Assembly: GCA_963969495.1 (NCBI GenBank)
Contig: OZ018321.1
Coordinates: 193,376,087 to 193,440,086, forward strand
DNA: 64,000 nucleotides
Source of the DNA: Ceratothoa steindachneri
Lineage: Eukaryota > Arthropoda > Malacostraca > Isopoda > Cymothoidae
Reading direction: 5' to 3'
Shown here: positions 12,124-23,299 of the stretch, piece after piece
How positions within the stretch are numbered: position 1 is the first letter of the stretch
Layout: the number at the start of each line of letters is the position of its first letter
Program-made: the position numbers and the translations under genes
Notes under the pieces: generated by a model
Database searches by the model: none
Seen by the model: only the letters and a program-made list of their open reading frames with translations
Told to the model about the DNA's origin: nothing

Positions 12124-13339
12124 GTGAAAGAAGGCTTGCTATATCGCGCTTGCTCGGATGGCGTCAACTCCGAGACTCACGCCCTCTGTGTTCCCCGTTC
12201 GCATGTCCCCCGGGTACTAAAAATTGCCCACGATAGTGTGTTTATGGCCACTTCAGCCACAATAAGACTGGTCAGAGGATTTTCCGGTATTTCTACTAGC
12301 CTGGTGCTGCAATTGACATTTCAGAATACTGATAACCCTGTGACATCTGCCAAGAAAACCACGGCAAAAGGGCGTGTTAAACCGCCCCTCCCCCCTTTAG
12401 AATGGATCAATCATATCGGAACCCATTTCCCGAGTGGCCATAGACCTTGACGGCCCCATTCGTCCCACTTCTTGCGAAGGGCATAGTTATGTCCTTACCC
12501 TCGTGGACTGTGCTACGCGTTTCTCCGAAGCTGTACATTTAAAGAGAATCGACAGTGTTACGTGTGCCGAAGCCTAAATTTCCATCTTCTCTAGCGTAGG
12601 TATACCAAAGGAAGTATTGTACGAACGATGTCGGCAATTTAGTTCTTAATTGATGGAATATATCAGGAAACTGTTGTTGGTAACACAGCTCTTTACCACC
12701 CCTTATCACCCCTGTGCAAATAGAGTTTGTGAGAAATTTAATGTGACATTGAAGTCAATATTAAAGAAGCTGTGTGGAACAGCTTTCCTGTGGCAATATT
12801 TACTTTTAGGGAGATTCCACATCGTACGCTTGGATATGCTCCTTTCAAATTAATCTACGGACGTAACGTGCGAGGTCACATTAGCATCCTCAAGGAGTTA
12901 TTCTCTAACGTCAAATTAGACAGGGAAATTCAATCTTCCTAAGCGTGTTTTGGATCTTCGACGAAGATTGGAAACGTGTGCCGAGATTGAATACCAAAAT
13001 GCCGACCTTAACTTAGAAAAATATCGGACGTACTTCAATGTCAAATCGAAGAAGAGGAAGTTTAAGACCGGTAATGAGGTTCTATTGCTACTTTCTACAA
13101 AGAGCAACAAACTTTTGAGCCAATGGAAAGGCCCCTTCCCAATCTTCGAAGCGCAGGGACAAGTGGATTATATAATTAAGACCCCCACAGGAGAGAAGCT
13201 GTTCCACGTCAACATGTTAAAAAAATATCACCGCTGCGTGTGTGTCAACAACATTGTTACCACCGAAGAAGAGATAGCTTTGGAGGCCGTCTACACGACG
13301 GGTGCCTTAAATCTTGTAAAGGACGTGTGCGTCGAATAG
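12124..13339 (+). pseudogene. Gypsy integrase placed upstream of RT
   Basis: The zinc-binding part shows GLLYRACSDGV and IAHDS. The second Cys pair survives only out of frame, as CDIC near 12342-12353. The core carries the first Asp in AIDLDGPIRP (about 12440), VLTLVDCATRFSEAV (about 12495-12537), and VGIPKEVLYERCRQFSS (about 12598-12648), where the second catalytic Asp is replaced. The Glu block reads NRVCEKFNVTLKS (about 12720-12756). The C-terminal part has the GPF-type motif LSQWKGPFPIFE (about 13115-13150) and FHVNMLKKYH. Stops and frameshifts abound. The family role is insertion of cDNA into the genome. Confidence 0.85.
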
Positions 13340-13437
13340 AATAGGGATTACTTACTACCCGCCTTGCCCGGTTCCATCCATTCACCCCCGCTAGTTCGGA
13401 TATCAATAAGCGGCTAACTCCCGCCTAAACTAGCCAG

Positions 13438-14781
13438 TTGCAGCTTATTTTAGGCAAGTTTGAGGACGTCATTTATGAGACCCCTGGGTGTGCTATTAAC
13501 TTCGAGCATGATATAATCCTAGCTGCCCAAGAAACTGTTCATTCAAGACCTTACCCCCTTCCAATTCATCTGAGAAATGCCTTTAACGCCGAGGTTAACA
13601 ATCTGCTCAACCTCAATATCATTGAACCCTACACGTCAAATTATTCTTCCCCAATAATTATGGTACGGAAACCAAATAACTCTTATCGCATGTGTGTAGA
13701 TTTTCGCAAATTAAATTCCGTGGCGGTTTTCGATGCGGAACCAATTCCTTCAATTAACCAAAACCTTCACTTGTTCGAAAAGTCAAAATTTATTAGCGTA
13801 TTACCAGGTTCCCCTGAAAAAGAGCGTAAGGAAATACATCGCCTTCCCAACCAACAAAGGGCGTATGCAATTTCGCCGACTTCCTTTTGGGTTAATGACG
13901 GCCTGCAGCAATTATAATCAGATAATGAGCAGAGTTTTGGATGGGTGGATAATGTCACCTTTTATTTTGAGAACATTTACGTTGCCACTTGTGACTGAAA
14001 ACAACACTTGGCCTCTCTTCGGGCGCTCTTAAGCCTTTTGCGAGAGCACGGCCTCACGATAGGCCCAGCTAAGTGCCACCTCGCCTATGATTCAATCCAA
14101 TATCTGGGTTTCTACATTGAAAACGAATAACTTAAGCCCCAAGAAGACAAGGTCTGGGCGATAGTTGAGATCCCCCTCCCGGGTACGAAGAAACAGCTCC
14201 GTTCTTTCATGGGGTCTGCCTGATTTTATAGGATTTTGTCTCCAGTTTTGCGTCTTTCTCCGCCCCGTTGTGTGAACTACTCAAAAAGAAGTCCCCAACC
14301 GCATCGTATGGAATAGAGAGCTACTGCTCATTTCCATCAACTAAAAGGTAAATTAGCATCTGCCTCAGTCCTCAGGTTGCCTGAACCCAGTAGGCCCTCC
14401 GGAATCCGAACAGATGCGAGTAACGAGGGCATCCGTTGTGTCCTTCTTCAGTCCGGAGATGACGGTGAGAGTCACCCTGTGGCCTACGCGAGTGGCAAAT
14501 TGCTCCCACGTGAGAGGAATTATTCAGTGATAGAAAATGAAGCTTTAGCTATTATTAGAGTGTGCAGAAGTTTAAGATGTACTTGTTAGGCCGATAATTC
14601 CTTATATAAACCGATCACCACCCGCTGACATACCTCCGTAATATTAAACATCATAATGGCCAAGTAATGAGATGGAGCTTATTATTGCAGTAATTCCAAT
14701 ATAGGATAATGTATATAAAAGGGTCGGAAAATTGTATCGCCGATACCATGAGCCGTAATCCATTGGGTGACGACCCCAGCT
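13438..14781 (+). pseudogene. Gypsy reverse transcriptase and RNase H
   Basis: RT blocks: IIEPYTSNYSSPIIMVRKPN (about 13620-13680), YRMCVDFRKLNSV, then after a frameshift FRRLPFGLMTACSNYNQIM (about 13871-13927). The catalytic YxDD box reads YFEN (about 13962), so it is dead. AKCHLAYDSIQYLGFYIE follows (about 14070-14120). RNase H: GIRTDASNEGIRCVLLQ (about 14401-14451), PVAYASGKLLPRERNYSVIE, and TDHHPLTYLRNIKHHNGQVM then GSENCIADTMSRNP (about 14610-14765). Its stop is close to 14782. Several stops and frameshifts. Confidence 0.88.
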
Positions 14782-14790
14782 AAATTTTAA

Positions 14791-16308
14791 TTGTAATCGC
14801 TCCATAGCCATTTTTCCATCTTGTAATTATTATAACCGCCAGCTAAAGATGAGCTTTTATTCAATTATTTGTTTATGTATTTATTTTTCTCGATGTGTAC
14901 GTCTAGGACGCACATCGCCCTTGTATATATAAAATTAGTAGTTAGAAGCCTGGTGCAGCACCCCTATATGTGTATATGTACCACCGTAATCCTTGTCATT
15001 TATGTAAAATGTACCATTGAATATCCATTTCATTCTTCTTCTTTTTTACTTTGTATAGCTTATTGTATAAATATTATTTTTATTTCTTTTAATTATGTCC
15101 CCCTTAATTCTCTTATGGTTGGCAATAATTAATTTTCTTTTCCGTTCATATGTACACGCAGTCGGGTAGAATTAGCTTGTACACCTGCTCAACGTCAGGT
15201 CAGGAATTCCCTTTTTTCCGCTTACCCCGTTGACCACTCACCTGAAAGACTCCGCTTCTCCAAGTCATTCGGCTTAGGGGATGTCATTTTCGTACCCAAC
15301 TCCAACTCCGAAGGTGCCATCTTTTTGGATGGAAGGATGTAGCAGAATAAGGTCGAAGGGCGACCAAGTACCCTTCTATACCCACGTGGAGCTTTGAAAG
15401 CACGGCTGAACCAGGGTGAGGGTGCAGCCTCCACCGTTATCACACCTAAGCTGTATTTGCTTAGGGACCGAATTTATCGTCTCCCATGGCTGCCTTTCAG
15501 CCAACATTCCTGCCTTCCGTCATAAGATCGAAGTTCGTCGCACATTCCACGCCAACGTTATCACAATCCCCCCCCTCCCTCCCCGAAGGAGCCAACGACT
15601 TTTCACCAAAGTCGCACGAGTATGTGGAGGCGGCTGCCAAGGCCACCAAAAGCCACCTCACCACGTGTCTATATAATCCTTCGACTCAGTTTAGTAAACA
15701 GCACTAATAGACTTCCCACCTACTACCGCGAATGAGCTAAAGGACGCTCGCCTCTCCCTGCGAACGGAGATAGTGGCAATTTCGATTCGAGAACGAAGGC
15801 TAAATCGACATCCGTAAACTCTGCTATAGTCAATTGGCGAGTATCTGAAGAGGATTCCCAACCCCGAAGGCCATCTACGAGTGCTCCGTCATCTAAAGCG
15901 AAAGGTAACTCGACTTCCCCCTTCGCAGTCATGAGATCCTAACTGGCCCTTTCCTACAACGAGCATGTAAGCAATTGTAATCGTTGCTTCCTGCAGATTG
16001 AATCTGGCTTACCCAATCAATCCCTTCTTTGTGTGACCGCCCCGGTTTATAACCAGCCTTTAAATCACCGACCTGAATCCGACCTCCTTAATCTCCTAAT
16101 TAACCCACCTGTATCTCGCGTAGACATTTAACTCCGTATGTACGACCATTCCCTTTAAACCAAATATTTTGTATATTTAAATATTATTTTTTTCCTAGTA
16201 AAGATATATTTTCGTCATTGTCTTTCTTTTGCAATCTCAGCGCGTACCAGCTACCTTTGGCCAACTTGCACTCAGAAATATTTGTTTTAAAAAGGACCCT
16301 GCAAAGTT
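14791..16308. other. Unassigned region downstream of the gypsy RNase H
   Basis: Probably gypsy 3' UTR and LTR or an adjacent unknown repeat. A plus-strand stretch at about 15233-15720 reads with few stops in one or two frames (for example FSKSFGLGDVIFVPNSN, then SPKSHEYVEAAAKATKSH) and might be a decayed extra ORF. No known domain was recognised. Confidence 0.35.
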
Positions 16309-16975
<667 letters not shown>

Positions 16976-17020
16976 AAAGATAGGGCAAACTATTTTAACC
17001 GTTATATGAAAATAAATAAA

Positions 17021-17094
17021 TAAGTTGGATTTGAACCTGTGTCATCAGTGCTCATCGCTTATATGACCACGACGCCCATCGCCAGAGCTACCAT
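17021..17094 (-). other. tRNA-like SINE head, copy 1
   Basis: On minus it reads GGTAGCTCTGGCGATGGGCG (A-box-like) and later GGTTCAAATCC (B box). Copies occur at 17285-17357 (plus) and 20191-20263 (minus). The spacing between boxes is longer than in a standard tRNA, so it is a tRNA-derived repeat. Confidence 0.5.
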
Positions 17095-17356
17095 CCTCAA
17101 CCCCCCAAAAGGTTGATTCAAGAAGCCTTTTGAATGCGAAGTGTAAGTTTTTATCTAGTGAGAGACAAGACAAATGTTTTTTTAGTAGAAGGGGGCACGG
17201 GCTTTTTTGTTTGTAATAATGGATAAAAACCTACATTTCGTTATTCAAAAGGCTTTTTGAATCAACCTTTTGGGGGGTTGAGAATGGTAGCTCTGGCAAT
17301 GGGCATCGTGGTCTTATAAGCGATGAGCGCTTGATTACATAGGTTCAAATTCAACT
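17023..17356. repeat. Large inverted repeat with tRNA-like arms
   Basis: Arms of about 134 bp at 17023-17156 and 17222-17356 are reverse complements apart from a few changes, with a spacer near 65 bp. Shared blocks include AAAAGGTTGATTCA, CCTTTTGAAT and the tRNA-like core. Looks like a foldback element or head-to-head insertion of two identical units. Confidence 0.85.
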
Positions 17357-17357
17357 T
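17285..17357 (+). other. tRNA-like SINE head, copy 2
   Basis: Plus-strand partner of the tRNA-like sequence at 17021-17094. The A-box region is TGGTAGCTCTGGCAATGGG and the B box is GGTTCAAATTC, with one change from consensus. It forms the right arm of the inverted repeat. Confidence 0.5.
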
Positions 17358-18036
17358 CTTTATTTGTTCTTCCTCCACATATTCCTGTTTCAAAAAAAAT
17401 TCCAACTGACGCCTCGATCACCAAAAACGAAGACCCAAAGCAGTTCTTCCTTCAGCAGATTTCCGAACACCGCCGAAACTCCCTCAATCCGAAAAGGGGT
17501 ACTGTTGTCATGAAGAAGTGAAGGGTGATTTTCTTGTCTCACATGGGGGAATGTACTCCTGTTTCGATTGAATAAATGTAGAACGTTCATTTTTCTTTCA
17601 TTTCCGAATTTTTTTGCAAGAAATAAATGTCATAAGTGTACTTTCAGTTCGTTTTTGGAACTTTATTCATGTGTGGTTGGTATCATACAGTGGGCTGAAC
17701 ATTTCCTGTCCAATGGCATACCCTAAATAGTGTTCGATCGCGGAGAAATTTTAGCTGGAGGATTTTTTCCAGAAGTGGCATTTATAGAACAATGAGCACC
17801 AATCCCATCGTCGTCTTTGAATTTCGGGACCACCCAAAAAAGTTTATATATGTATATATAGAGAGAAAGTCTGGCTATTCCACGACAGGGATTGACAATT
17901 AAAAAGACCGATCGAAAGAAAGTTTTTTGCTTGTTCAAGAAAAGTTAGATTATGCGTTATTTTATCCTGTATGTGAGAAGAGCTCCTTCCGAGGGCTTCG
18001 ATGAACAGCTAGTTAGCTATAAAATTGCCTTCTTAA

Positions 18037-18040
<4 letters not shown>

Positions 18041-18099
<59 letters not shown>
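18041..18099. repeat. (TA)n tract
   Basis: About 59 bp of TA directly left of a Tc1-type terminus. TA is the Tc1 target. Confidence 0.97.
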
Positions 18100-18102
<3 letters not shown>

Positions 18103-19411
18103 CCCGCTGCAAAAAGTATCCGATCACCCTCAAAATTGTATTATTTTCAATGATATTCACAGACGCATAATTCGCTTTCTATTTGTCCTAAAGGCATCTG
18201 AACAAATAAACAGCTTTCCAATGCAATCTTAAGTTGGTATTCTAGTAGTGTTCGTTGCGTGTGGGCATGCGTCAAATTTGTCCGATTTCATGTTTTTTTG
18301 CCATTTCGTTATTAGTTTGTGATTTTTTACAGAAAGTGGTCTAAATAAAATTTATTTCTAATGTGTGCTAAGAAACAACTCGAGAGAGATTGTTGAGGTG
18401 CTATTGTTGCTCTTCATAGATGTGGGGAATCTCAGAGACGGCTAATGAATTAAACATAGCCCAAAGTACTCTTAATTTATGGGTTTCACGTACTAAAATC
18501 AATGTTAGCCTATCTACGCCAGTACCTAAAAAACGATCTGACAAACCGAGAAAAACAAATTGCGAACAGATTTGCTTATGAAACGTTTAGTAGTAATTAA
18601 TACAACAACAACTGCAAAAGAGCTAAAATTTAAAATAAATAATTTATTATCTGATGTTTCTGAGCGAACTATCCAGGAGCGGCTACAAAAAGAACTCGGA
18701 TTACCATCTCGCCATGGTGCAAAGAAACCATTCAATAATGAAAAAGTTCGTAACAAACGTATCGCATTTTGTAAAAAAAATACATTCATTAAACTGTTGG
18801 GAAGTGAAAAAAGTTTTATTCAGCGATCAGTTAACAAGTTTCAACATTCAGAAACTGTCCTAAAAAAGTTCGTCGGCCCATTGGCTTAAATAGAAAGAAC
18901 CCTAAATAAACCCAAAAGAGAATGAAATGCCCTCCAAGTGTGATGATTTAGGGTTGTTTCAGTTTCAAAGGGAGATAAAGCATATATTTCCTTCCTAAGA
19001 ACATAACTATGAATGGCGCACAGTATTTAGCAATGTTACAGTAGAAACTTCCAGGGGTAATGACAATCCATGAGACAGAAACATTAATGCATGATCGGGC
19101 ACCTTGTCACAAAGCTAAAATTGTGACAAAATGACTTACTGACAATAAATTTAATATTTTAGATTGGCCTAGGAATAGCCCAGATATCAATCCCATAGAA
19201 AATTTATGGCTAATAATTAAAAATAAGGCTAAAGGCAAAGACAGGCTCAGTCGAAAAAATAATAAAGGCTATCATAAAGGTATGGTGCAACGAAATATCA
19301 GTAGAAGTCTGTCAAATCTTGATAAAATCCATGCCGAAGTGTCTACAAGTCATCAAATCCAAAGGAAAGATGACAAAATAATAATATAAGGTTATTCAAT
19401 ATTAAATGTTA

Positions 19412-19412
<1 letters not shown>
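18100..19412 (+). mobile_element. Tc1-type transposon, right end lost
   Basis: The left terminus (AAAAAGTATCCGATCACCCT after TA) matches the termini of MITEs at 19480-19725. Transposase blocks are in the next entry. The right side ends with AATATTAAATGTTAAAAATA, which in the MITE is followed by the terminal inverted repeat. Here the last 40 bp or so are replaced by (TA)n at 19414-19479. So this copy has lost its right end, perhaps by TA expansion or recombination. Confidence 0.85.
18361..19390 (+). pseudogene. Tc1 transposase
   Basis: Native start is probably ATG at 18361 (MCAKKQLERD), followed by helix-turn-helix DNA-binding blocks (GESQRR, then AQSTLNLWVSRTKINVS). The next blocks are VSERTIQERLQKELGLPSRH (about 18656-18716) and AFCKK. 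Catalytic part: KKVLFSDQ for the first Asp (about 18808-18830), MHDRAPCHKAKIVTK for the second (about 19087-19131, Arg where Gly is usual), and DWPRNSPDINPIENLW with the final Glu (about 19163-19210). This is a D34E-type layout. Multiple frameshifts and stops make it inactive. Tc1 transposases are about 340 residues, and this remnant covers the whole length. Confidence 0.9.

Positions 19413-19413
<1 letters not shown>

Positions 19414-19479
<66 letters not shown>
19414..19479. repeat. (TA)n tract
   Basis: About 66 bp of TA joining the truncated Tc1 element to the first MITE. Confidence 0.97.
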
Positions 19480-19481
<2 letters not shown>

Positions 19482-19722
19482 GCTCGCGAAAAGTATCCGA
19501 TCATCCTCAAAATTTGTATTTTTAACATTTAATATTGACTAACCTTATATTATTATATATTGATATATAATAGATGTATTTTAAAGGCCCGAAGAAATGA
19601 AAACTGGTAACACAACCCTGAAAAATGCTAATGAAATTATTATTATTAATAATAATAAAAGGTTAGTCAATATTAAATGTTAAAAATTCAAATTTTGAGG
19701 ATGATCGGATACTTTTCGCGAG

Positions 19723-19725
<3 letters not shown>
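19480..19725. mobile_element. Tc1-derived MITE with 65-bp terminal inverted repeats
   Basis: Left end TGCTCGCGAAAAGTATCCGA at about 19481 and its reverse complement ending at 19725, both flanked by TA. The inverted repeat runs through CATCCTCAAAATTTG and the AATATTGACTAACCTT block. The interior is a copy of the GGCCCGAAGAAATGAAAACT family. About 246 bp with no coding capacity. It is presumably mobilised by a Tc1 transposase like the neighbour, since the termini match. Confidence 0.85.

Positions 19726-19767
<42 letters not shown>
19726..19767. repeat. (TA)n tract
   Basis: About 42 bp of TA between two MITE-type left and right termini. Confidence 0.96.
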
Positions 19768-19769
<2 letters not shown>

Positions 19770-19949
19770 GCTCGCGAAAAGTATCCGATCATCCTCAAAA
19801 TTTGTATTTTTAACATATAATATTGACTAACCTTATATTATTATTAATAATAATAATTTCATTAGCATTTTTCAGGGTTGTGTTACCAGTTTTCATTTCT
19901 TCGGGCCTTTAAAATACATCTATTATATATCACGTGTCATATGATTTTC

Positions 19950-19990
<41 letters not shown>

Positions 19991-20093
19991 TGAAAATCAC
20001 ATGACACGTGATATATAATAGATGTATTTTAAAGGCCCGAAGAAATGAAAACTGGTAACACAACCCTGAAAAATGCTAATGAAATTATTATTA
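19768..20093. repeat. Foldback element with (TA)n at the centre
   Basis: Begins with the same Tc1/MITE left end (TGCTCGCGAAAAGTATCCGA). A segment at 19845-19955 then recurs as its reverse complement at 19984-20093, around a central TA run (19956-19983). Arms are about 110 bp and nearly perfect, including CATTTTTCAGGGTTGTGTTA and GATGTATTTTAAAGGCCC. Confidence 0.88.
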
Positions 20094-20345
20094 AGTGTAC
20101 CATTAAAGCTTAAGAAGGAAAATGGGAGATAGAGTATCATAAAAATAGGGGCAAACTATTTTAACCGTTATAAGAAAATGAATATAAAAGAGTTGGATAC
20201 GAACCTGTGTCATTAAGCGCTCTTCGCTAAAACAACCACGACGCTCATTGCCAGAGCTACCATCCTAGAACGCTTAAAATAGTTCGCCCCTATTTTTTTG
20301 TTTCTATATTTCCCATTTTCTTTCTTAAGCTTTAATGGTACACTT
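20094..20345. repeat. Foldback element with a tRNA-like sequence in its loop
   Basis: Arms at 20094-20163 and 20275-20345 are inverted copies (GTACCATTAAAGCTTAAG, AAAATGGGA, AATAGGGGC/GCCCCTATT). The loop holds the third tRNA-like copy on minus (20191-20263, B box GGTTCGTATCC). The left arm motif GGGCAAACTATTTTAACCGT also occurs at 16983-17002 beside the first tRNA-like copy. Confidence 0.85.
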
Positions 20346-20404
20346 AATAATAAATTCCTTAGCGTTTTTCTGGGTTTTGTTGCCAGTTTTTATTTCTTTG
20401 GGCC

Positions 20405-20522
<118 letters not shown>

Positions 20523-20576
20523 GTAAGTTCCATTCATATGTCACACTTTTTGCTTTTGGTTTCTTAAGCCCCTAAG

Positions 20577-21080
20577 GGGAGGAGGATATGGGTAGAGGAG
20601 GGAGAATAAAGCGGGGGGGGAAGTGTAGAGAGGCGAGATTTGGAAAGAGGGAGGAGAGAAGGAGTGACTTCAAGTGGCTGTGGAGCAGGAGAGGATCCGC
20701 TTATTCTTCGACGTCTTATTCCAAATGATCTCCCATTTGATTTGAGACGACTGCAGGTTCCATTGAGGCCAAAATTTGAAAGGAATATTAACAAATCGCA
20801 AGGTCAAACTCTGAAGATGACTAGGTTCTAGTCGGAAGAACCATAGTTCTCCCATGGACAACCCTACTTGGCATGGTCCAGGATTGGTAGTGCAAGAAAC
20901 CTTATTTTAACGCACCAGGAGGAAAAACTAAGAATGTGGTTTACGCGGCAGTTCCCAAATGACTCTAGGGTATTGTTTTCCAGCATATCTCCACGGGAAT
21001 AAATGATCATTTAATCGAAACACATCCGGGTGAATTGAACAATTTAGCAGTTCCTTTTTATTGCCTTCAATAATTAGCAG

Positions 21081-21127
<47 letters not shown>

Positions 21128-21377
21128 TCAGAGAGAGAGAGGTAGTAAATGAGAGAGGGAGAATGGAGAAGTTGGGAGAGGAGAAGGGAGACAAGGACGA
21201 GAAGGGGAAAGGGGTAGAAGTAAGATAAGAGGAGAAGGGGAGAGGAGGGGGAGATGGGTGGAGCGGCGAGATAGAAGAAGTGAGAGACGGGGGGGATAGG
21301 GAGAGAGAATTTTGGCAGGTATCGGTAGCGTTTTGAGAAAATTATTGGCCCGCCCTTGGGCGGGTAATTTCACCTAG
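20577..21377 (+). mobile_element. 3' end of an autonomous Helitron
   Basis: Contains the helicase C-terminus (next entry), a 3' UTR of about 400 bp very rich in GA/GACA, and a canonical Helitron terminus. The terminus is a hairpin CCCGCC-cttg-GGCGGG (21349-21364), then CTAG at 21374-21377, followed by T. Helitrons insert between A and T and end in CTRR after a short GC hairpin. The upstream Rep and main helicase parts are missing. Confidence 0.8.
20691..20961 (+). pseudogene. Helitron Pif1-like helicase, C-terminal fragment
   Basis: Recognisable C-terminal blocks of the Helitron helicase: RRLIPNDLPFDLRRLQVPL (about 20709-20765), INKSQGQTLKMTRF (about 20785-20828), then FSHGQPYLAWSRIGSARNL (about 20843-20900). 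After a frameshift the final GGKTKNVVYAAVPK precedes a TGA near 20961. The usual reading before FSHGQ contains two stops. In the intact family this domain unwinds DNA during rolling-circle transposition. Truncated at its 5' side near 20690. Confidence 0.85.
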
Positions 21378-21379
21378 TA

Positions 21380-22846
21380 CTTCTTTTGCTCAGTAATCAA
21401 ACTGTTTATTCGAAAGGTGTTAGATTACGTTAGTGACGCTGGAAGGTGCCCTCTGTCCGTCCCGAGTCATTGAGTCCTTTCTGGGTTGCTGATTCGGAAG
21501 ATGGAAAAGCAAACAGTTGCGTTAATGAAAACCAAAGAAAAGAAAATATTATCTCCTTTAATGTTTCGCCTCCTCTGTCATGATTTGCATAAGTTTAACA
21601 CTTCAATGAATTTATCCCTGCAAGCCTCATGACGCCCACAGCTTTTTGTTTGTAATTTTACGCCATCTTCTGATGTAGGTGAACGAAGGCACTGCCCCCC
21701 TTCCCCCACCCCAGATCATTTCTGACATATTAACCGTTTCCCTGAGAGTTCATTTTTACTTTTTTTAAATTTGTAGATTTACCATTCTTACCTCTACTCT
21801 TTTGTCTCATTATTTCTACTATTTTTTTCTTTATCTTCCTTCTCTTTCGGTTCCTTAACACCAAATGTATCGGGACCTGGTTTTAATTAATTTAGTAATA
21901 GTATTAATGCGTATAAGCAATAAAACTGGCGCTAAGTATTAATTCTACTTTACCTAACCTTTTCTGAAGATTAAAATAACAAGGTCTGCCGACTAAAAGT
22001 CGCGTGCTCTCACTTATTCTGATTTATGACCTTACGACCTACAAAACTTTCAATCATTCTCGGACTAACCTTAGGAGGACCTTGGTAATTATATCATTTG
22101 AAAGAGAATGTAAACCAACATAGGAGTTTAAAATTTCGTTAGAATCGGTAGAATAGTTATGATGTTATTGCCAAAACAAAATAATTCGCCGGCTACCGTG
22201 GAAGGACTTTGAAAATTTTACCATTCGAAAGAGAAGGAAAAACAACAGAAGGTTTTCAAATTTCGTTAAAATCAACCGAATAGCTACAATGTTATTACCC
22301 CAAAAAACAAGCAACATAGTGTGATGTAGAGTCACCCGCGACTAGAAAAGTAGACAGAATTCTGGCGCTTCCTTCGGTCTCAGGATGGACGTAAAATTAA
22401 TTCGGGAATTAATTCACTCCTTCCAAAAAGTTTATCTATCTATCTATCATTTCCGAAATACAACCTATGTCAATCGAACAATTTGTCAGTTCCTGTTTAT
22501 TGCCATCAATAATTAGCAGGAGAGAGAGAGATAGTAAAAGAGAGAGGGAGAAGGGAGAAGTGGAGAGGGCGAGAAGGAAGACAACGGGAGAGGGGGAGAG
22601 GAAGAGAGGAGGGGGAGGGAGAGATAAAGGGAGAGGGATAATAAGGAGGGGTAGATTAGGTGGAGATGCGGGAATGGAGAAGTGGGAGGAGAGAGAGAGA
22701 GAGAACGGGTGCAGTGGGAGACGGGGAGATGGGGGGAGATGTGGGAGAGGGAGAGAACAAAGAAGGGAGAGAGAAATTTTGGCAGGTAGCGTATCATTTT
22801 GAGAAAATTATTATTGGCCCGCCCTTGTGCGGGTAATTTCAGCTAG
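21380..22846 (+). mobile_element. Non-autonomous Helitron, abutting the previous one
   Basis: Ends in the same type of 3' terminus as its left neighbour: hairpin CCCGC-ccttgt-GCGGG (22818-22833), AATTTCAG, then CTAG at 22843-22846 followed by T. GA-rich 3' part as before. The 5' part is the repeat also found at 3351-4062. An internal duplication of about 97 bp lies at 22075-22172 and 22203-22298. Homology to the 3.35-kb copy starts within a few bases of the first Helitron's CTAG|T. No coding region. Confidence 0.7.
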
Positions 22847-23299
22847 TATTTAATATTTTTATTCCTGGTTTGTTGCCCAAGTGTTTTTGTGCTGCAGAAC
22901 GGGGACTGAGCATTGCGAGCATTGGATCTTCATTATATGTAAATAGATCTATCTTCTGTAAATTTATTTGATCAATATTTTTGTCCTTGAAAAGTTATTT
23001 TCCATTGAGTTCCTTTCTTCTACATTCAAGACAAACAATACGATATCATGGGCATAGTCAAGGTGAGTTAAATTCCCCCATCAATTCTAATTCTTTTCTG
23101 TCCCCAATTCAAATTACTAAAGATCTCCTCAAACTCTGCGTTAAAGAGTCTTAGGAATATGGAGTATCCGTGTCACTGTTTGGTTTTCTTTTTAATTTAT
23201 CTTTGATTGATAACATAATGATGATGGCGCTGCTGGCATGAAAGTATTTGTACGTTTTGTACATAATACATAATATATACATGCCAAGAACTCCATTTA

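Larger units (their letters stand above)
10616..14790 (+). mobile_element. Ty3/gypsy retrotransposon, Gmr1-like domain order
   Basis: One degenerate LTR-retrotransposon interior. Order along the plus strand is Gag with CCHC knuckle, aspartic protease, integrase (zinc-binding, core, GPF tail), reverse transcriptase, RNase H. In ordinary Ty3/gypsy elements integrase follows RNase H. The IN-before-RT order is known from the Gmr1-like lineage, which keeps gypsy-type sequences but a copia-like order. All catalytic regions carry damage, described in the next entries. I could not find a convincing pair of LTRs, a primer-binding site or target duplication. Confidence 0.85.

Noticed and set aside
15416..15707. 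Two overlapping plus-strand frames downstream of the gypsy RNase H
   Set aside because: Proline-rich and without known domains; could be coding-like by chance. Mentioned only as part of an unassigned region.
10616..16300. LTRs, primer-binding site and polypurine tract of the gypsy element
   Set aside because: No convincing direct repeat pair or tRNA-complementary site could be found by eye.
17390..17590. Minus-strand frame with LLHDNSTP, resembling a mariner second-Asp block
   Set aside because: Only one short motif fits; the following proline-aspartate block is absent, so I do not call an element.
22467..22802. Arg/Glu/Gly-rich frame in the second Helitron and its Ser/Leu/Pro-rich complement
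   Set aside because: Low-complexity translation of the GA-rich 3' region.
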